From Microglena sp. YARC (taxonomy: Eukaryota > Chlorophyta > Chlorophyceae > Chlamydomonadales > Chlamydomonadaceae): a DNA stretch of 64,000 bases. The stretch lies in the NCBI GenBank assembly GCA_022414725.1, contig CM039462.1:12813610-12877609 (forward strand). Direction: 5' to 3'. A program made the translations under genes and the position numbers. Shown here one piece after another: positions 37,744 to 55,900 of the stretch (positions are counted from its first letter, which is position 1; the number at the start of each line of letters is the position of its first letter). The notes beneath the pieces are model-generated. The model was not told the DNA's origin. It ran no database searches and was given only the letters and a program-made list of their open reading frames with translations.

Positions 37744-38918
37744 ACCACCACCACAGCCACCACAGCCACACTCACTCATACCCAAAATAAATCTCACACA
37801 CACACCATAACTCACCTCCCCCCGGAGGGGGTTCACGAGAGGGGCTAGCCCACCCACCACCACCAACCACCACCACCACCACATATGCCACACACATTTC
37901 AAACCCACAACCCCCCTCACACACACACACACAACATAACTCACCTCCCCCCGGAGGGATTCACTAGGGTGGCTAGCCTCCCCCACCACCACCACCACTG
38001 CTACACACACTCATACCCCCCCACACACACACTACACCACCACCACACACACACACCACGTGACTCACCTCCCTTGTAATAGGATCGTCTGGATTCCATA
38101 GGGCACTGCTGTCAGTCCCTTCCACCACTGCCACACACACGCATACCCTCAAACCCCCTCACACACCCAACACACACCACCACATGACTCACCTCCCCTG
38201 GGAGGGGTTCGTCTGGATTCCACAGCGCACTAGGCACTTCTGTCAGTCCCTTCTGTGAAAGACCTGCATTCCCATTGAACCTAGCTCCAGCTATGGCCTT
38301 GATCACTGCTACTGATAGGGGGGCAGCTGACCCTGCCCTGGGCGGGCCCCCCTGCCCGGGGGGGGCCCGCCCAGGAGGGGGGGCCTGCTGGGGTGAGCTG
38401 TACTGCTGTTGGGGCATGCCACCTTGTTGGGGCGCCCGCTGGGTCTGCTGGGGTGAGCCGTACCCCTGTTGCTGGGGCATGCCACCACGCCCTGCTTGAG
38501 GTTGCGCCTGCCCATAGCCAGCATGACCACCATGTGCTTGTGTGTGGGCAGGGTACCCTCCCTGTTGTTGTGGGGGGCCTTGCCCATACCCAGGCTGCCC
38601 CCCAGCTTGTCCATATCCGGGTTGCCCCCCACGGGCTTGTCCATAACCCTGTTGCTGTGTTGGGTATGTACCCTGCTGGGCGGGGACTTGCCCATAGCCA
38701 GACTGCGGGGCACCGTACTGCCCTTGCTGCTGGGCACTACCGTATCCCTGGGCCTGGGCTTGGGAAGGGTGGCCAGGTTGTTGGTGAGCCCCGAAACCTG
38801 CCTGCGGTGCCCCCCCATACCCCCCTTGTTGGGGCTGGCTGGCTGCGGATCCGTAGGGAGGCTGGGTGCCGTAGGGGGGAGGGCCACCCTGCTGGTTGTA
38901 CTGCTGGTTGTTGCGCAT
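18105..38918 (-). CDS. LRRC40: LRRC40-type leucine-rich repeat protein with Q/G/P-rich N-terminus
   Basis: Recognised exons (5' to 3'): 38193-38918, 36004-36261, 33821-33938, 28144-28437, 26676-26775, a 75-nt exon with several copies (25882-26601), about 25248-25503, 22370-22580, 20505-20678, 18105-18247. Splice phases agree across most junctions (0, 0, 1, 1, ..., 0, 2, 2). The start at 38918 has A at -3. Residues 1 to about 195 are low-complexity (QQGYGQ, GQPGYGQ); then GLTEVPSALW and NWFDQSGVRKVDLSHNEI match the LRRC40 N-cap and first repeats. More repeats follow (ITKIDLSNNRI, ELLTLDLRNNKLQQLP), then DGNPLKPIKREI and GLMKYLKS, the mid-protein block of LRRC40, then VVITLDLSNNP and NLTDLDLS, ending with LEELRLSNNDINSIP and LEGNPLR. 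Human LRRC40 has the same two-block order. The role is poorly known; LRR arrays bind proteins. Exons 5, 6, 7 and 8 carry small frame discrepancies likely due to assembly indels. The extreme C-terminus is unresolved. Most of the gene is intron arrays that copy its own exon ends. Confidence 0.85.
18260..18850 (-). repeat. Five copies of LRRC40 exon 10 5' end with acceptor
   Basis: On the minus strand GAGCTTCGACTGTCGAACA with the preceding CAG recurs at about 18340-18400, 18425-18500, 18535-18605, 18660-18735 and 18765-18840, all upstream of the true exon (acceptor at 18248). Each copy carries about 70 exon bases up to the CCTATGTGGG region and then diverges into AT-rich intron sequence. Confidence 0.85.
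18885..20504 (-). repeat. About ten copies of LRRC40 exon 9 3' end with donor
   Basis: Donor-bearing copies of CAGATAGCTGACTTGGCAAG|GTGAG lie at roughly 20327, 20160, 20003, 19832, 19661, 19488, 19311, 19203, 19041 and 18890, at about 170-bp then 110-160-bp intervals. Copies near the exon include about 110 exon bases (PMEALS...NKIEVIPDQIADLA); those farther away are truncated and more diverged. Spacers are CCA/CAC-rich. The partial exon between the internal TCTAG and the donor is 71 nt, so it could not be included without shifting frame. Confidence 0.9.
20730..21620 (-). repeat. 60-bp array, about 13 units, copied from LRRC40 exon 9 5' half
   Basis: Each unit contains AACCTGACCGACCTGAACTC, the exon 9 segment coding NLTDLN/DL. 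The last unit (21565-21620) also keeps the exon start (CAGCTTCCACACAGCTTCC). The array is upstream of the exon, whereas copies of the exon's 3' half are downstream. A short AGTCCAGGGGTTGG-family repeat at 20735 separates array and exon. Confidence 0.9.
21640..21870. repeat. G-rich irregular repeat (plus strand)
   Basis: G-runs and GGTGGGTGGGCGG words dominate, with a run of about 18 G near 21645. In the LRRC40 transcript this is C-rich. No exon is seen. Confidence 0.7.
21875..22345 (-). repeat. 11-bp CTACCTCTCAG array with copies of LRRC40 exon 8 3' end
   Basis: On the minus strand CTACCTCTCAG is reiterated in clusters, so a pyrimidine-rich 3'-splice-site-like motif recurs every 11 bases. 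Between clusters are diverging copies of the exon 8 tail and its donor (GGCTGCGCCGACTCGACATT followed by CAA|GTATGTC) near 22265-22310, and shorter ones near 22190, 22110 and 22035 that retain GTATATG. Confidence 0.75.
22585..23060 (-). repeat. Two copies of LRRC40 exon 8 5' end with acceptor, in G-rich DNA
   Basis: Copies of CAG|CTGGTAGCCATCCCC through CAATCTGGCCAACTGCACCC lie at about 22675-22765 and 22915-23030, upstream of the true exon start at 22580. Intervening DNA is extremely G-rich on the plus strand (22795-22912). The copies differ by one-base gaps. Confidence 0.8.
23061..23350. repeat. G-rich low-complexity stretch
   Basis: The plus strand is almost all purine with GTAAGGAGGG words and a G-run near 23167-23194. 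No exon is recognised. Confidence 0.7.
23350..25247 (-). repeat. About 13 copies of LRRC40 exon 7 3' end with donor
   Basis: Minus-strand copies of GACCTCTCCAACAACCC followed by GTGAG or GTAAG recur from about 23470 to 25210. Well-preserved ones (for example 25012-25074) span GTACCACCAGACGTG to the donor, coding PPDVLEASRVVITLDLSNNP. All are downstream of exon 7. A GCGC-word repeat at 24135-24325 and CCCCAGTGCAAG repeats at 24030-24100 and 24915-24980 interrupt the series. Confidence 0.85.
25540..25700. repeat. CTGT microsatellite in LRRC40 intron 6
   Basis: TGTCTGTC-type repeats with interruptions. A fragment of exon 7's 5' end (CATAAGGCCAT... on the plus strand) recurs just beyond at 25752-25795. 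Confidence 0.85.
25882..26601 (-). repeat. LRRC40 exon 6 present as four whole-exon copies plus one fragment
   Basis: Copies at 26526-26601 (76 nt), 26133-26207 (75 nt), 26005-26079 (75 nt) and 25882-25951 (70 nt) each have a TAG| acceptor before GCAACATGGACAG and a donor GTGAGTG or GTAAGTG after it; 26264-26290 is a 3' fragment. The two 75-nt copies keep an open frame in phase 1-1 coding NMDSLRSM(P/R)LDGNPLKP. Spacers of about 50 bp (AGATAAATACCACCATCTAG) are also conserved. Which copy is used, or whether several are, cannot be told from sequence. Confidence 0.85.
26350..26515. repeat. TCTGTCTGTTTG microsatellite between exon 6 copies
   Basis: A 12-bp unit TGTCTGTTTGTC is repeated about 12 times with few changes, inside the spacing between exon 6 copies. 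Confidence 0.95.
26800..27750 (-). repeat. Four copies of LRRC40 exon 5 5' end with acceptor
   Basis: Copies of CAG|GCTTCAACGCGATCAGCACT followed by CTGCC...GAGTTG...CAGTGCAAGGAGCT lie at about 27000-27080, 27410-27485, 27535-27625 and 27655-27745, upstream of the true exon (26676-26775). They keep the reading frame better than the exon itself, which has one extra base near its start. Short AGTCCAGGGGTAG-family pieces and G-rich DNA lie between them. Confidence 0.85.
27890..28140 (-). repeat. Copy of LRRC40 exon 4 3' end plus long G-runs
   Basis: The exon 4 tail (CCCTCCCTTGCAAGCTGCCGC) is repeated in diverged form at 27900-27965, downstream of the true exon end at 28144. The interval 28067-28103 is almost pure G on the plus strand, and a (GT) run is at 27865-27888. 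Confidence 0.75.
28500..28600 (-). repeat. Copy of LRRC40 exon 4 5' end with acceptor
   Basis: GCAAG|GCTTGAGCAATGTGCAG and the following ATCACCAAGATCGACCTC repeat the start of exon 4 (28437) about 130 bp upstream, with several base changes. Confidence 0.8.
28690..28985. repeat. Duplicated 170-bp block with an 80-base G homopolymer
   Basis: 28792-28871 is an uninterrupted run of 80 G. The flanking block (GATCGAGCAAAAA...ATGGCACC...CTAGAAACACTGAC) occurs before the run at 28710-28790 and again after it at 28880-28952, followed by another G-run. Confidence 0.9.
29000..29330. repeat. AT-rich irregular repeats (ACAGGAAATACAAA)
   Basis: Short blocks with TTCACAAACAGGAAATACA recur about eight times with many small differences. 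They grade into the larger array that follows. Confidence 0.8.
29340..33820 (-). repeat. About 35 units of ~123 bp copied from LRRC40 exon 3 3' end and donor
   Basis: On the minus strand each unit holds GAAGC(A/T)GCTGGAAA followed by the tail ATTGAGGAACTCCCCCCTG|GTTAGTATCC, i.e. the last ~45 bases of exon 3 (AAGNNIEELPP) with its donor, plus about 75 bases of intron. Units near the exon (32-33.8 kb) are almost identical; those far from it are much more diverged and indel-rich. A GCGTCGC-family element is inserted at 29535-29722. Confidence 0.92.
33940..35985. repeat. GGT-based trinucleotide/hexanucleotide arrays with two exon 3 5' copies
   Basis: GGTGTT repeats fill 33955-34430 and 35680-35770; GGTGAT and GGT repeats fill 34620-34740 and 34830-35980. 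Between them, 34443-34545 and 34735-34830 are copies of LRRC40 exon 3 with its acceptor (CAG|GTGGCAAACAATAACCC and similar) ending before the exon's own donor. Very long Thr/His/Pro or Val/Gly open frames here are repeat artefacts. Confidence 0.92.
36280..37500 (-). repeat. Five copies of LRRC40 exon 2 5' end with acceptor
   Basis: Copies of CAG|GAAGG(A/C)AACTGGTTCGACC through CAGATGCTGGACGTCAACCA lie at about 36475-36565, 36655-36755, 36915-37015, 37110-37215 and 37290-37400. Each carries about 110 exon bases and then switches at CATCTAGAC to a shared intron-like tail. G-rich GGGGGAGTGATAAGG blocks lie between. The true exon start is 36261. Confidence 0.92.
37510..38130 (-). repeat. Five copies of LRRC40 exon 1 3' end with donor
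   Basis: Minus-strand copies of GAACCCCTCC...GGGGAG|GTGAGT lie at about 38060-38130, 37937-37985, 37807-37850, 37636-37675 and 37521-37560. The nearest copy also keeps the upstream GGAATCCAGACGA. (CA)n and (CCA)n runs separate them, the longest at 37688-37740. Confidence 0.92.
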
Positions 38919-41189
38919 GCTGATCTTGTGTAGTGCTCAAGCCAATTGAGTAGACACACTAGTACAAGAGATGGGAATGAACGAAAGGGCGTGTCGTGCG
39001 GGGTTGGTTATCCTGACCTCTGTCCTATTCCTCTATCTGGTGCAAGTAGAGATAAGAATGATAGAAGGGGTGTGTGGTGGGGTTGAAGACCCTGGTCTGC
39101 TCCTGAACAAGTAGTGAGAGTTACTTTTGCCGTCGTCCTTCCTTCGCCTGTGATTCCTGATTCAAATCTCGAAGTAAGAAACTCGGATGGGTTGGCGAGG
39201 CTGGCGTAGGCTCGGGTGGGACAGCGTAGGGTAAGATTGCGACGTGCTGTGGCGCGGTCTTGGCTTGGCTTGGCTTGGCTTGACTTGGCTTGGCTTTTGC
39301 CTTGTTATCTGAACAGCGACGAATGACAACGGATCTGAGCAGATTAAAGCTCGTGTATCGGGAGCCTTGCGTAAGCTGAGGTGGGAATGAAGGGGGCGAA
39401 TTAAAAGTGTGGAGTTTTGTCGCGAGGGGGTTGATCAAGGTTGTAGGGGGTGGTTTTGGCGTGGTCTGATCGAGTGATCGGGTGTGATCTGGACTCGGTG
39501 ATCTGGACTCACCACCGGGGGTGATCTGGACTCACCATCGGGGGTGATCTGGACTCGGTGATCTGGACTGGTGATCTGGACTGACTCTCGGTGTTGATGT
39601 GGCAGTTCTAACCCGGGGTTCTAACATGGGTCTCAGGGGTTTCATGGTGTGCCGCAAGCAACAAGCAACAACAAACAACAAACAACAACGTGTTGCTTGC
39701 GGTTTTCGTGGTTTGGGGGTGCTAATTGGATCACAAGGAAGGGAAAATGTTGCGAACCATGCACTTTATCCTCTTAATGGGATGAGAGCAGGAAACCTGA
39801 GATGCCTCAGAAGATGGTGCATAATATGTATAGAGTTATAACTTCCTACCACTACCTGAATGTGGAAACTGATAGATGGAAACGACCCATTGTCCCTTGG
39901 AAGGGTCGAGTACTCGAGTGTGTCACTGTGATTCTGGAACCGTTCACGATGAACTCCATGTGGTCTTTGAATGTACTGACGAAGCCTTACTAAGTCCGAG
40001 AAGCAAGTACTACACCCTGATTTCCCAACATGAAAATCAAATTATTCCTCTACATCATCTCATATCCTACCAATATATAGCTATTCAACTAAGGTTTCCA
40101 GTTCAAAAATGGAAGTAGATGCAAAACTAATAAGACTAAGGAAATAGTCAAAATAAAAAAATATAAAACGTTGAATTCGAGGATTCGAGCAATCGAGCAT
40201 CGCCATATCCTACTATCTCATATGCATTCCAGAAGTGGAAGGTCGAGCGAATCATCCTCTGCCTACCGTATCCATGAATGTTAGAAGAGATTGGAACAAG
40301 AATTTAAAAAGGAATTATTCGTCTTCTCCGGGTTTTTAACTGTTTTTTTAGCGTAGGAGAAGAAGAAGAATGATAAAAAGAAGAAAACATGAAACCAAAT
40401 TATTCCCGTTTACATTTTCACTGGTACCGGCAGGTACCGGTATTGTTATATTACTGTCAAAAACGGCGAGCAGCCAAATTGCTGGCTGAAGCTACGTCAC
40501 CAAGTTCAAGTTGAAGTTTCGCACAGGGGGACTTGGCGCTCGAAAAGGATGAGCCCTGACTCGGATGGAAAACCATGTACCAATCCAATCCAACTGCCTC
40601 CCAGTAACCCATGCGATTGCATCCTGTACTCAAGATAGAGGCGTGGTACTGCCTGTTCTACCAACCAGCCCCCCCGTCGTTAGAACGATTGTTTGGGGTT
40701 CAGTTCATCAATGTTTTTTTCTTTTTAAGCCCTTCACGGTTGGGGAAGTCCCTTTAGCCTATTTGGCCCACCCCTCGACTGTAACATACATGCATACAAC
40801 CAGTGTTGTTCTAGACGCTGCGTCTTGCGTGACAAACACATATTTACGGGGTCCGTTGCAAACACAGATTTTGAAACCGGTTGCATCTCATGATGCAGAT
40901 TTGGGAGTCCCCCAGAATAACCCTCACCTGGTTCGTACTGCCAGTTCCCAGTTAGAGGTTGGGCATGTCCCTTAAACCTATTTGGCCTACCCCTAGACTG
41001 TGACAAATTCCACAAGAGGAAAGGGTAACATATGTGAAGACTGAGGCGTGTATGTGTGACAAATGTGGTTGGCCCCAGTGCAAGCAAAAGAACTGCCCCC
41101 TCAACCCCACGTCTCGTAGTAAGTCAAACCATTTATTTTACGTGTGGTTAATGTCATTGCAACAACCACTAAACCACATCAGAGGGCGG

Positions 41190-41226
<37 letters not shown>

Positions 41227-41898
41227 GGGGGCGTTAAATACCCAAATCCAAGATGAGGCATGTACGTGTGGCAAATGTGACTGCAACAATCACTAAATAA
41301 CATCTGGGGGGGGCGGGGTGAGGGGGTGGGGGTGGGGGTGGGGGTGGGTTCAAGACCAGAATCCAAGATTAATGTGTCTGTGCCTCCCCTCGTCCTGATC
41401 AAGGCACTGTCCAGTGTTGTTTTAGACGCTGCATCTTACGTCACAGGCACATCATTTTGAGGGTCCACTGCATAGCAGACCGGATTTTGAAGCCTGGTCT
41501 GTCTGGGATGCACCCGTACCATGTCTGGATGGCAGCGGGGTACTTCAAGAGGACCCTCAGCTCTGCTGCCTGAGACGCAACCAATTGTATAGCCTGCGTC
41601 CTGCGACGCGACGGACGCTTCCTTCTGGTCAACTGACCCTCCCCACGTTGCGTCCTGTGATGCAACAGACCCTTCGATGTTGCGTCTGCGACAGAGGACG
41701 CAGCGTCTTGAACAACCCTGGTCTGGATGGCAGCATGGCAGTTGCAACCTGGTCTGCCATGGACGCACCCACTCCATGTCTGGATAGCAGGGTAGGGGGA
41801 AGCTGGCCCGGGGGTAACTGGTTAACTCTAAACTGGCTGGCTAGCCAACCTCGGGCTAACTTCCCCCTATTGGATGGCAGCATCCTTGCATTGGAGCC
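38919..41898. other. Intergenic interval between LRRC40 5' end and RAB6 3' end
   Basis: 38919-39450 is the likely LRRC40 promoter and leader; a GGCTT run is at 39262-39298. 39450-39595 has about six copies of GGTGATCTGGACTC. A perfect 11-bp inverted repeat CCGCAAGCAAC/GTTGCTTGCGG spans about 39652-39703. 40130-40430 is AT-rich with nothing recognised. 40735-41015 has inverted AGTCCAGGGGTAG-family copies. GCGTCCTGCGACGC-type repeats lie at 40805-40960 and 41420-41735. A CCCCAGTGCAAG repeat is at 41070-41130, and a G-run at 41190-41225. No separate gene is seen. Confidence 0.5.
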
Positions 41899-50529
<8,631 letters not shown>

Positions 50530-51175
50530 GGCTGGGCGTCTGTTTCGAGGCTCTAAGAAGTTTGTAAATGTATCGATGAACAGGTATTGCAGGTATTTCG
50601 ACGCAGGGGGTAGTCAGGCGAAGGAGTGTGAGTGGAAAGGCGACGTTACGAGGGGCGTGAAAGATTCTCGCTTGCGCCGGGGCACTACAAAGAGTTGGAA
50701 AGGAGGGCAGGGGAGGAACTCCGGGAAAGGAGGGTAGTAGGGAAAGGAGGCACTGGAAAAGGAGGAGCGACCAGAAACCAAACCGAACCACGCCACCTGG
50801 TGTTGGTTCCGGTTAGATTAGATCATCCAATTTGATCTGAGACAGCTCGAACCTGTCATTGTCACGTGGAATGGAACTGCGGGGAGTTGTGACAAAGTTT
50901 GTTCTTAACATGGGATTTTATGATACCAATTGCTCGGTTGAGAACGAGCCGGTGATCACCGCGGGGCTAAGTGGTTATTACAAGGTATTTGGACGTAGCG
51001 GCGATAGGCACGTTAGGGCGCGAGATACCGGGAGTACACCTTCCATTTCCAGTTCCGGTACAACGTTAACGATTCAATATCTTAACAACGGCAGACAGGC
51101 ACATATCCCCTGACATATCACCTAGGCAGCAGCGTGGAGTATTCCATGTGAATCTTCGCATTAAACCCGATTAAA
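50530..51175. promoter_or_regulatory. Divergent promoter interval between RAB6 and the ATG11-type gene
   Basis: The two start codons are 646 bp apart and point away from each other. This interval is one of the few repeat-free stretches in the window, as expected for a functional promoter. I see no clear TATA box. Sharing of regulatory elements is inferred from position only. Confidence 0.55.
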
Positions 51176-52907
51176 ATGCAAGGGAAACTCGCATCTCCGA
51201 GGTCGAGTTCAGGTGGAGGTGGGTTCCGGACTGGTGGTTTCTCGACCACGGCTCCCCCATCCCATGCCACCACGCCCACTACCTTGCTCGTATACTGCGC
51301 AATGGATGGTCACACCCTGGAGCTAACGGTGAATGCGCAAACAAGGTAGGTACTGGTGAGGCGTAGGCCGGTAGGGTAGGTGGGGGCGAGGTGAGGTAAC
51401 TTGGGTTAAGCTGGAGCGTCGGAGGGTCTTCTTAGCGTGTTAACAATGCACTGCAAAGCCTTGAGGGGTGGGAGTGCGCGTGGGGTTGGCAGGATGCCGT
51501 GGCGAAGGGTTACGTGGGGAGACCAGCGACACCCTGTGAGGTGAGACCCCGAAACTGCGTTCGAAACCAATTAATGATGCGCACCGAGCTAATTGTGCAC
51601 AAAATAGCAGCAATTGAACGAGGCAAAATGCAACCCGAACTTATCCAGACGAGGGAGGTAAAGAGAAGCTACCCCCCCCCCGAAATGCGAGCGACTCGCT
51701 CTTAACCCCACCGGCGATGCGTAACTGCAGGGTTGATTCGCTGCTCAAGGCGCTCCAAAATTTGACCGGCACTCCAGTGTCCCTGCAGCTGGCCATGCAC
51801 AGGGGCTCCAGGCTGGACCCCTCAAAGGCTCTGGGCTACTACAAACTTCCTGTGGTAAGTATGTGTGAGCGTTTCAATGTGGGTGCTAGTGCCCATTGGT
51901 ATGGTATGTGCAGCATACCCCATGCAAGGTGTGTAGGACAGGGAGAGGGGAGGAGTGCAATGCAAAGAGGATCCAGGCTGGACCCCTTCTGGGCTCTGGG
52001 CTACGACAAGCTGCCAGTGTTGAGAGAAAGTATAAGTATGAGGTTGTACTGGGCGTTTCATTGTGGGTGCTAGTGTCCTTTGGTCTGTTATGTGCAGCAC
52101 ACCTCATACAAGGTGTGTAGGACAGGGAGAGGGGGAGGGGTGCAATGCCAAGAGGATCCAGGCTGGACCCCTTCAGTGCTCTGGGCTACGACAAGCTGCC
52201 AGTGGTGAGATAAAGGATACGTGAGGTATTGGGCGTTTCATTGTTGGTGCTAGTGTCCATTGGTCTGTTATGTGCAGCACACCTCAAACAAGATGTGTAG
52301 GACAGGGAGGGGAAAGGTGGGGACGGGGGAAGGGGGGGGAGGGTGGGGAAGGGTGGGGAAGGGGAGGGAGGCAAGAGGTGGGAAGGGGGGAAATAGGGGA
52401 GGGGAGGGGAGGGTGGGGGGAGGGCATAGGGTGAGTGGGGAGAGGAGAGGGAGGGGAGGGGAAAGGAGGGGGGGGGGGGAGGCAGGAGGGGAAAAGGGGA
52501 GGGGAAGAGAGGGGGAAGGAGGGGGGGGGGGGGGAGGGAGGGAGGGGGGGGGCGAAAATGGAGGGGGAGAGAGAAGGGGGCCAATGATGGCCTGGCTTGT
52601 GATCCAGAAGTGTCTGTACCTTTCATCTTAGCAGGTTGTCTGCTTCCTATTCTTCTGTTTTGGAAACAGTTGTATGGTTGTGGTTGTTTATTCTCAGCAC
52701 ATGGTGCACTGTGCTGCCTATTCTTCTGTTTTGGAAGCATTGATATGGTATGGTTATCAGCTTTCTAGCGCAGCTGGATTTTTGAGGCTTAGCCCAGTGG
52801 CTGGCTTAGGGAGCTGCCTAGAAGCTGCTGCTAGTAGCCGAAAAGATAAACAGGGCTCAGCATGTGAGGTGTTTTATCCTCACACCGAAGATGAAACTGT
52901 TCATGAC

Positions 52908-52981
<74 letters not shown>

Positions 52982-55900
52982 CATTTTTCTTGGTGCCCTA
53001 CTGCACTCCAAATGTGCCCTGGGCTTGACAGAGTCAAGGGGGACTTCCGGTTCATACAACATGTGTGCACTGTCATATATTCAGGGTTTGGGGTTTGGGG
53101 TTACTGATTGTTATTGATTAGGAGCTTAGCTTCCTGTTGTTTTTCTGTACCGCAGCCGCCCCACGATCCTGATGAGGAGCCTTTGATCCTGTACAACAAG
53201 ATGTACATCAAGCCTGGAGCACCAACACCTCCTATTGAGCTAATGCCGGATATCAAGGTTGCAGGTAACAGTGTGTGTAAGGGTGGGAGGAGGGAAGGGG
53301 TGTGTGTGTTAGTAAGAGTGTGTGTGTGTGTGTGTGTGTACCCCCCCCACCACCACCACCACCACCACCACCACACACGCACACACACCAACCCCTTGAC
53401 CCTGACTGATCCAACCACACTGCAGCGCTGCTTAGCAGACCATGAGTAGGACACGGGATGCAGGTATCAGTGTGTATGTTTTTACAGACCGGGGGTAGGC
53501 CAAGTAGGCTAAAGGGACTTGCCCAACTGTGGCAGATGTTAAGGTTGCAGGTATCAGTGTGTATGTTTTTACAGTACGGGGGTAGGCCAAGTAGGCTAAA
53601 GGGACTTGCCCAACTGTGGCAGATGTTAAGGTTGCAGGTATCAGTGTGTATGTTTTTACAGTACGGGGGTAGGCTAAGTAGGCTAAAGGGACTTGCCCAA
53701 CCGTGGCAGATGTTAAGGTTGCAGGTATCAGTGTGTATGTTTTTACAGTACGGGGTAGGCCAAGTAGCTAAAGGACTTGCCCAACCGTGGCAGATGGCAG
53801 ATGTCAAGGTTGAAGGTATTAGGATGTGTAAGGGTGTGGGGAGGAGGGGAGGTGTGTGTGTGTGTGTGCCACACCCACCCCACACCCACCATTCCCCTGC
53901 CCCTGACCGCTCGACCACACTGCAGCGCTGCTTAGCAGACCAGGGGTAGGCCCAATAGGCGAAAGGGACTTGCCCAACTGTTACAGGAGGTTGTTTTACC
54001 GATGGAGGCTCAGAGTTCATGCTACAGTGAAAAATTAACCTGCTAGGACATACATAAGTAGAAGTAGGAGTCACAACACAAGCTCCCTGGTCAACATTGA
54101 TACTGCAGGGTGGGGGGGGCTTTGAATTGGAAGACGGCAAGCAGCCCAGAGTTGACTGGAAAACCATGTAACCACCCAATCTGATCCAATCCAACACACA
54201 CACTATACAGTCCATGCCAATCGCTTTGCTGAGGGGGCTCAGAAAGTTGAAAAATACAGTGCAAATTTGAGTAACAGATGGAGTAACAGAACATTGAGTA
54301 ACAGAAAATTGAGAGACAGATTTGAGTTTGAAATGTTAAAGGTAATGATAGCGCCTGGTGGGGCGTGGTGTTCAGGAACCCCTTCGTACGCGGGTGGGGA
54401 GCGGTCTCCTACCTCAACTGGACAAGCTACCATCGCAGTTGACGATGACCTGCAACGCCAAGAGCGACCGATGGGGGAGTCGAACCCCCGACCCTTCGTC
54501 CTCCAGCAACCTGGTCTACCACTAGACCATTGTATGTCACTGAGAGGGGCTGTTTGAAAGGTAACTGTACCAACACAAACACCTCCGATTGAGCTGAAAT
54601 ATGTATGTATGTTACAGTCCAGGGGCAGGCCAGATAGGCTAAATAAATAGGCTAAAAGGGACTAGCCCAACCGTGATAGGAAGGGCTTGCAAACAAAAAA
54701 CATTGATGAACTGAACCCCAAAGAGCCCCGGCCAGGTTCACAAAATCTCAGATTTGTCGCCTTGGAAGAGGTATCTGTCGCGCGGTAGTCCAAGCTCAGG
54801 CGCAGGGGGTCTGCGAAACCAAATAAACCCAACATGGTAGCTTTCTCCAGTATGTACACATGCATGCAAACGGGAGGGTTCCAGTGAGCCTGGGGTGACA
54901 TACCTTACAAAACTAAACAATTTATATGCAGCGTCGCAAGCGACGCTAAAGAATGGCGGAGATTTATCGCGACGGAGCGACGGGTGGCAACGGAAGCGAG
55001 TTAGTTACGAGACCGCTGGCTGACGCGTCAGGCTTCGTCTCGGTCGCCGAACAAACGGACAACTGGGTAACACAGGGGGCTCCCACTCCCTTGAAGAGGG
55101 GGGTCCGCAAAAATTGCTGTCAAGTGGAAATTCATGTTTCGTTAAACCCTGTTGCAGGTTACTAGGGAAAAGCAAAATGATATGATGTCATTATATGGTA
55201 TCATATGATGCCGTCAGTCTGACTAGGCCAAAGTTACCATTTATATACAATATCAAATGATGCAATTTGTATGAAATCATATGAGATCATACTCGCCTTT
55301 GGTCAACATCATGTGATATGCGAGTCCCTACTGTTGAGTTTGAGTTTGACAGGTGGACACCCTTGAACAAATTCAATTGAAATATGCTTTGGGTCGCTTT
55401 AAGACCTTGACTTCTATCTAGGGAACAGCAATATGATATTATGTCTAGGGGGCGGCAAATAGATCTAGATTGCCTCAACATAGAGATCAATATAGATCTA
55501 TATACAGCAAAATATATCTATATCAGGTATTTCGGTACCTGAAGGAGGCCTCTGAAAAATCTGGGAATTGTTGTTCATGTAGTCTGCATCATATTAGGGT
55601 GCCTTGTGCCTTCAAAATAAACACAGGATTTATTTGTAGTTCAGTAATCACTTGTAAAGCTCGCTGTCGGCGCAGTCACATACTAAACGGTCACGATATA
55701 GCCTCCAAACCAACCCAGGTCTAATCCCCCCTACCCCCATCATCAGTTCAGCATACATCTGGTCCTACAAAAGTCTTTAAACTTTCTGATTTGCGCAGCT
55801 TCTAGGCAGCTCTCCTGGCTGGCTATTCAGCCAAAACTAACGCAAGCTAGTGCACAGGGAGCTGCCTAGAAGCTGCTACTGGTTGCCAAACAGCTCGTCA

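Noticed and set aside
50859..51113. 84-codon open frame upstream of the ATG11-type start
   Set aside because: No recognisable domain, it lies in the promoter/leader interval, and it is out of keeping with the well-supported first exon at 51176.
53420..53446. LQRCLADQ-coding segment (also at 53918-53944) as copies of the ATG11 exon 5 start (LQQCQRLLADQ)
   Set aside because: The nucleotide match is only moderate and the right half belongs to the AGTCCAGGGGTAGGCC dispersed family, so the likeness may be chance.
54470..54535. tRNA gene on the minus strand
   Set aside because: Boxes A and B and the D- and T-stems are good, but the anticodon and acceptor stems do not pair and the sequence continues into a repeated body; called a SINE head instead.
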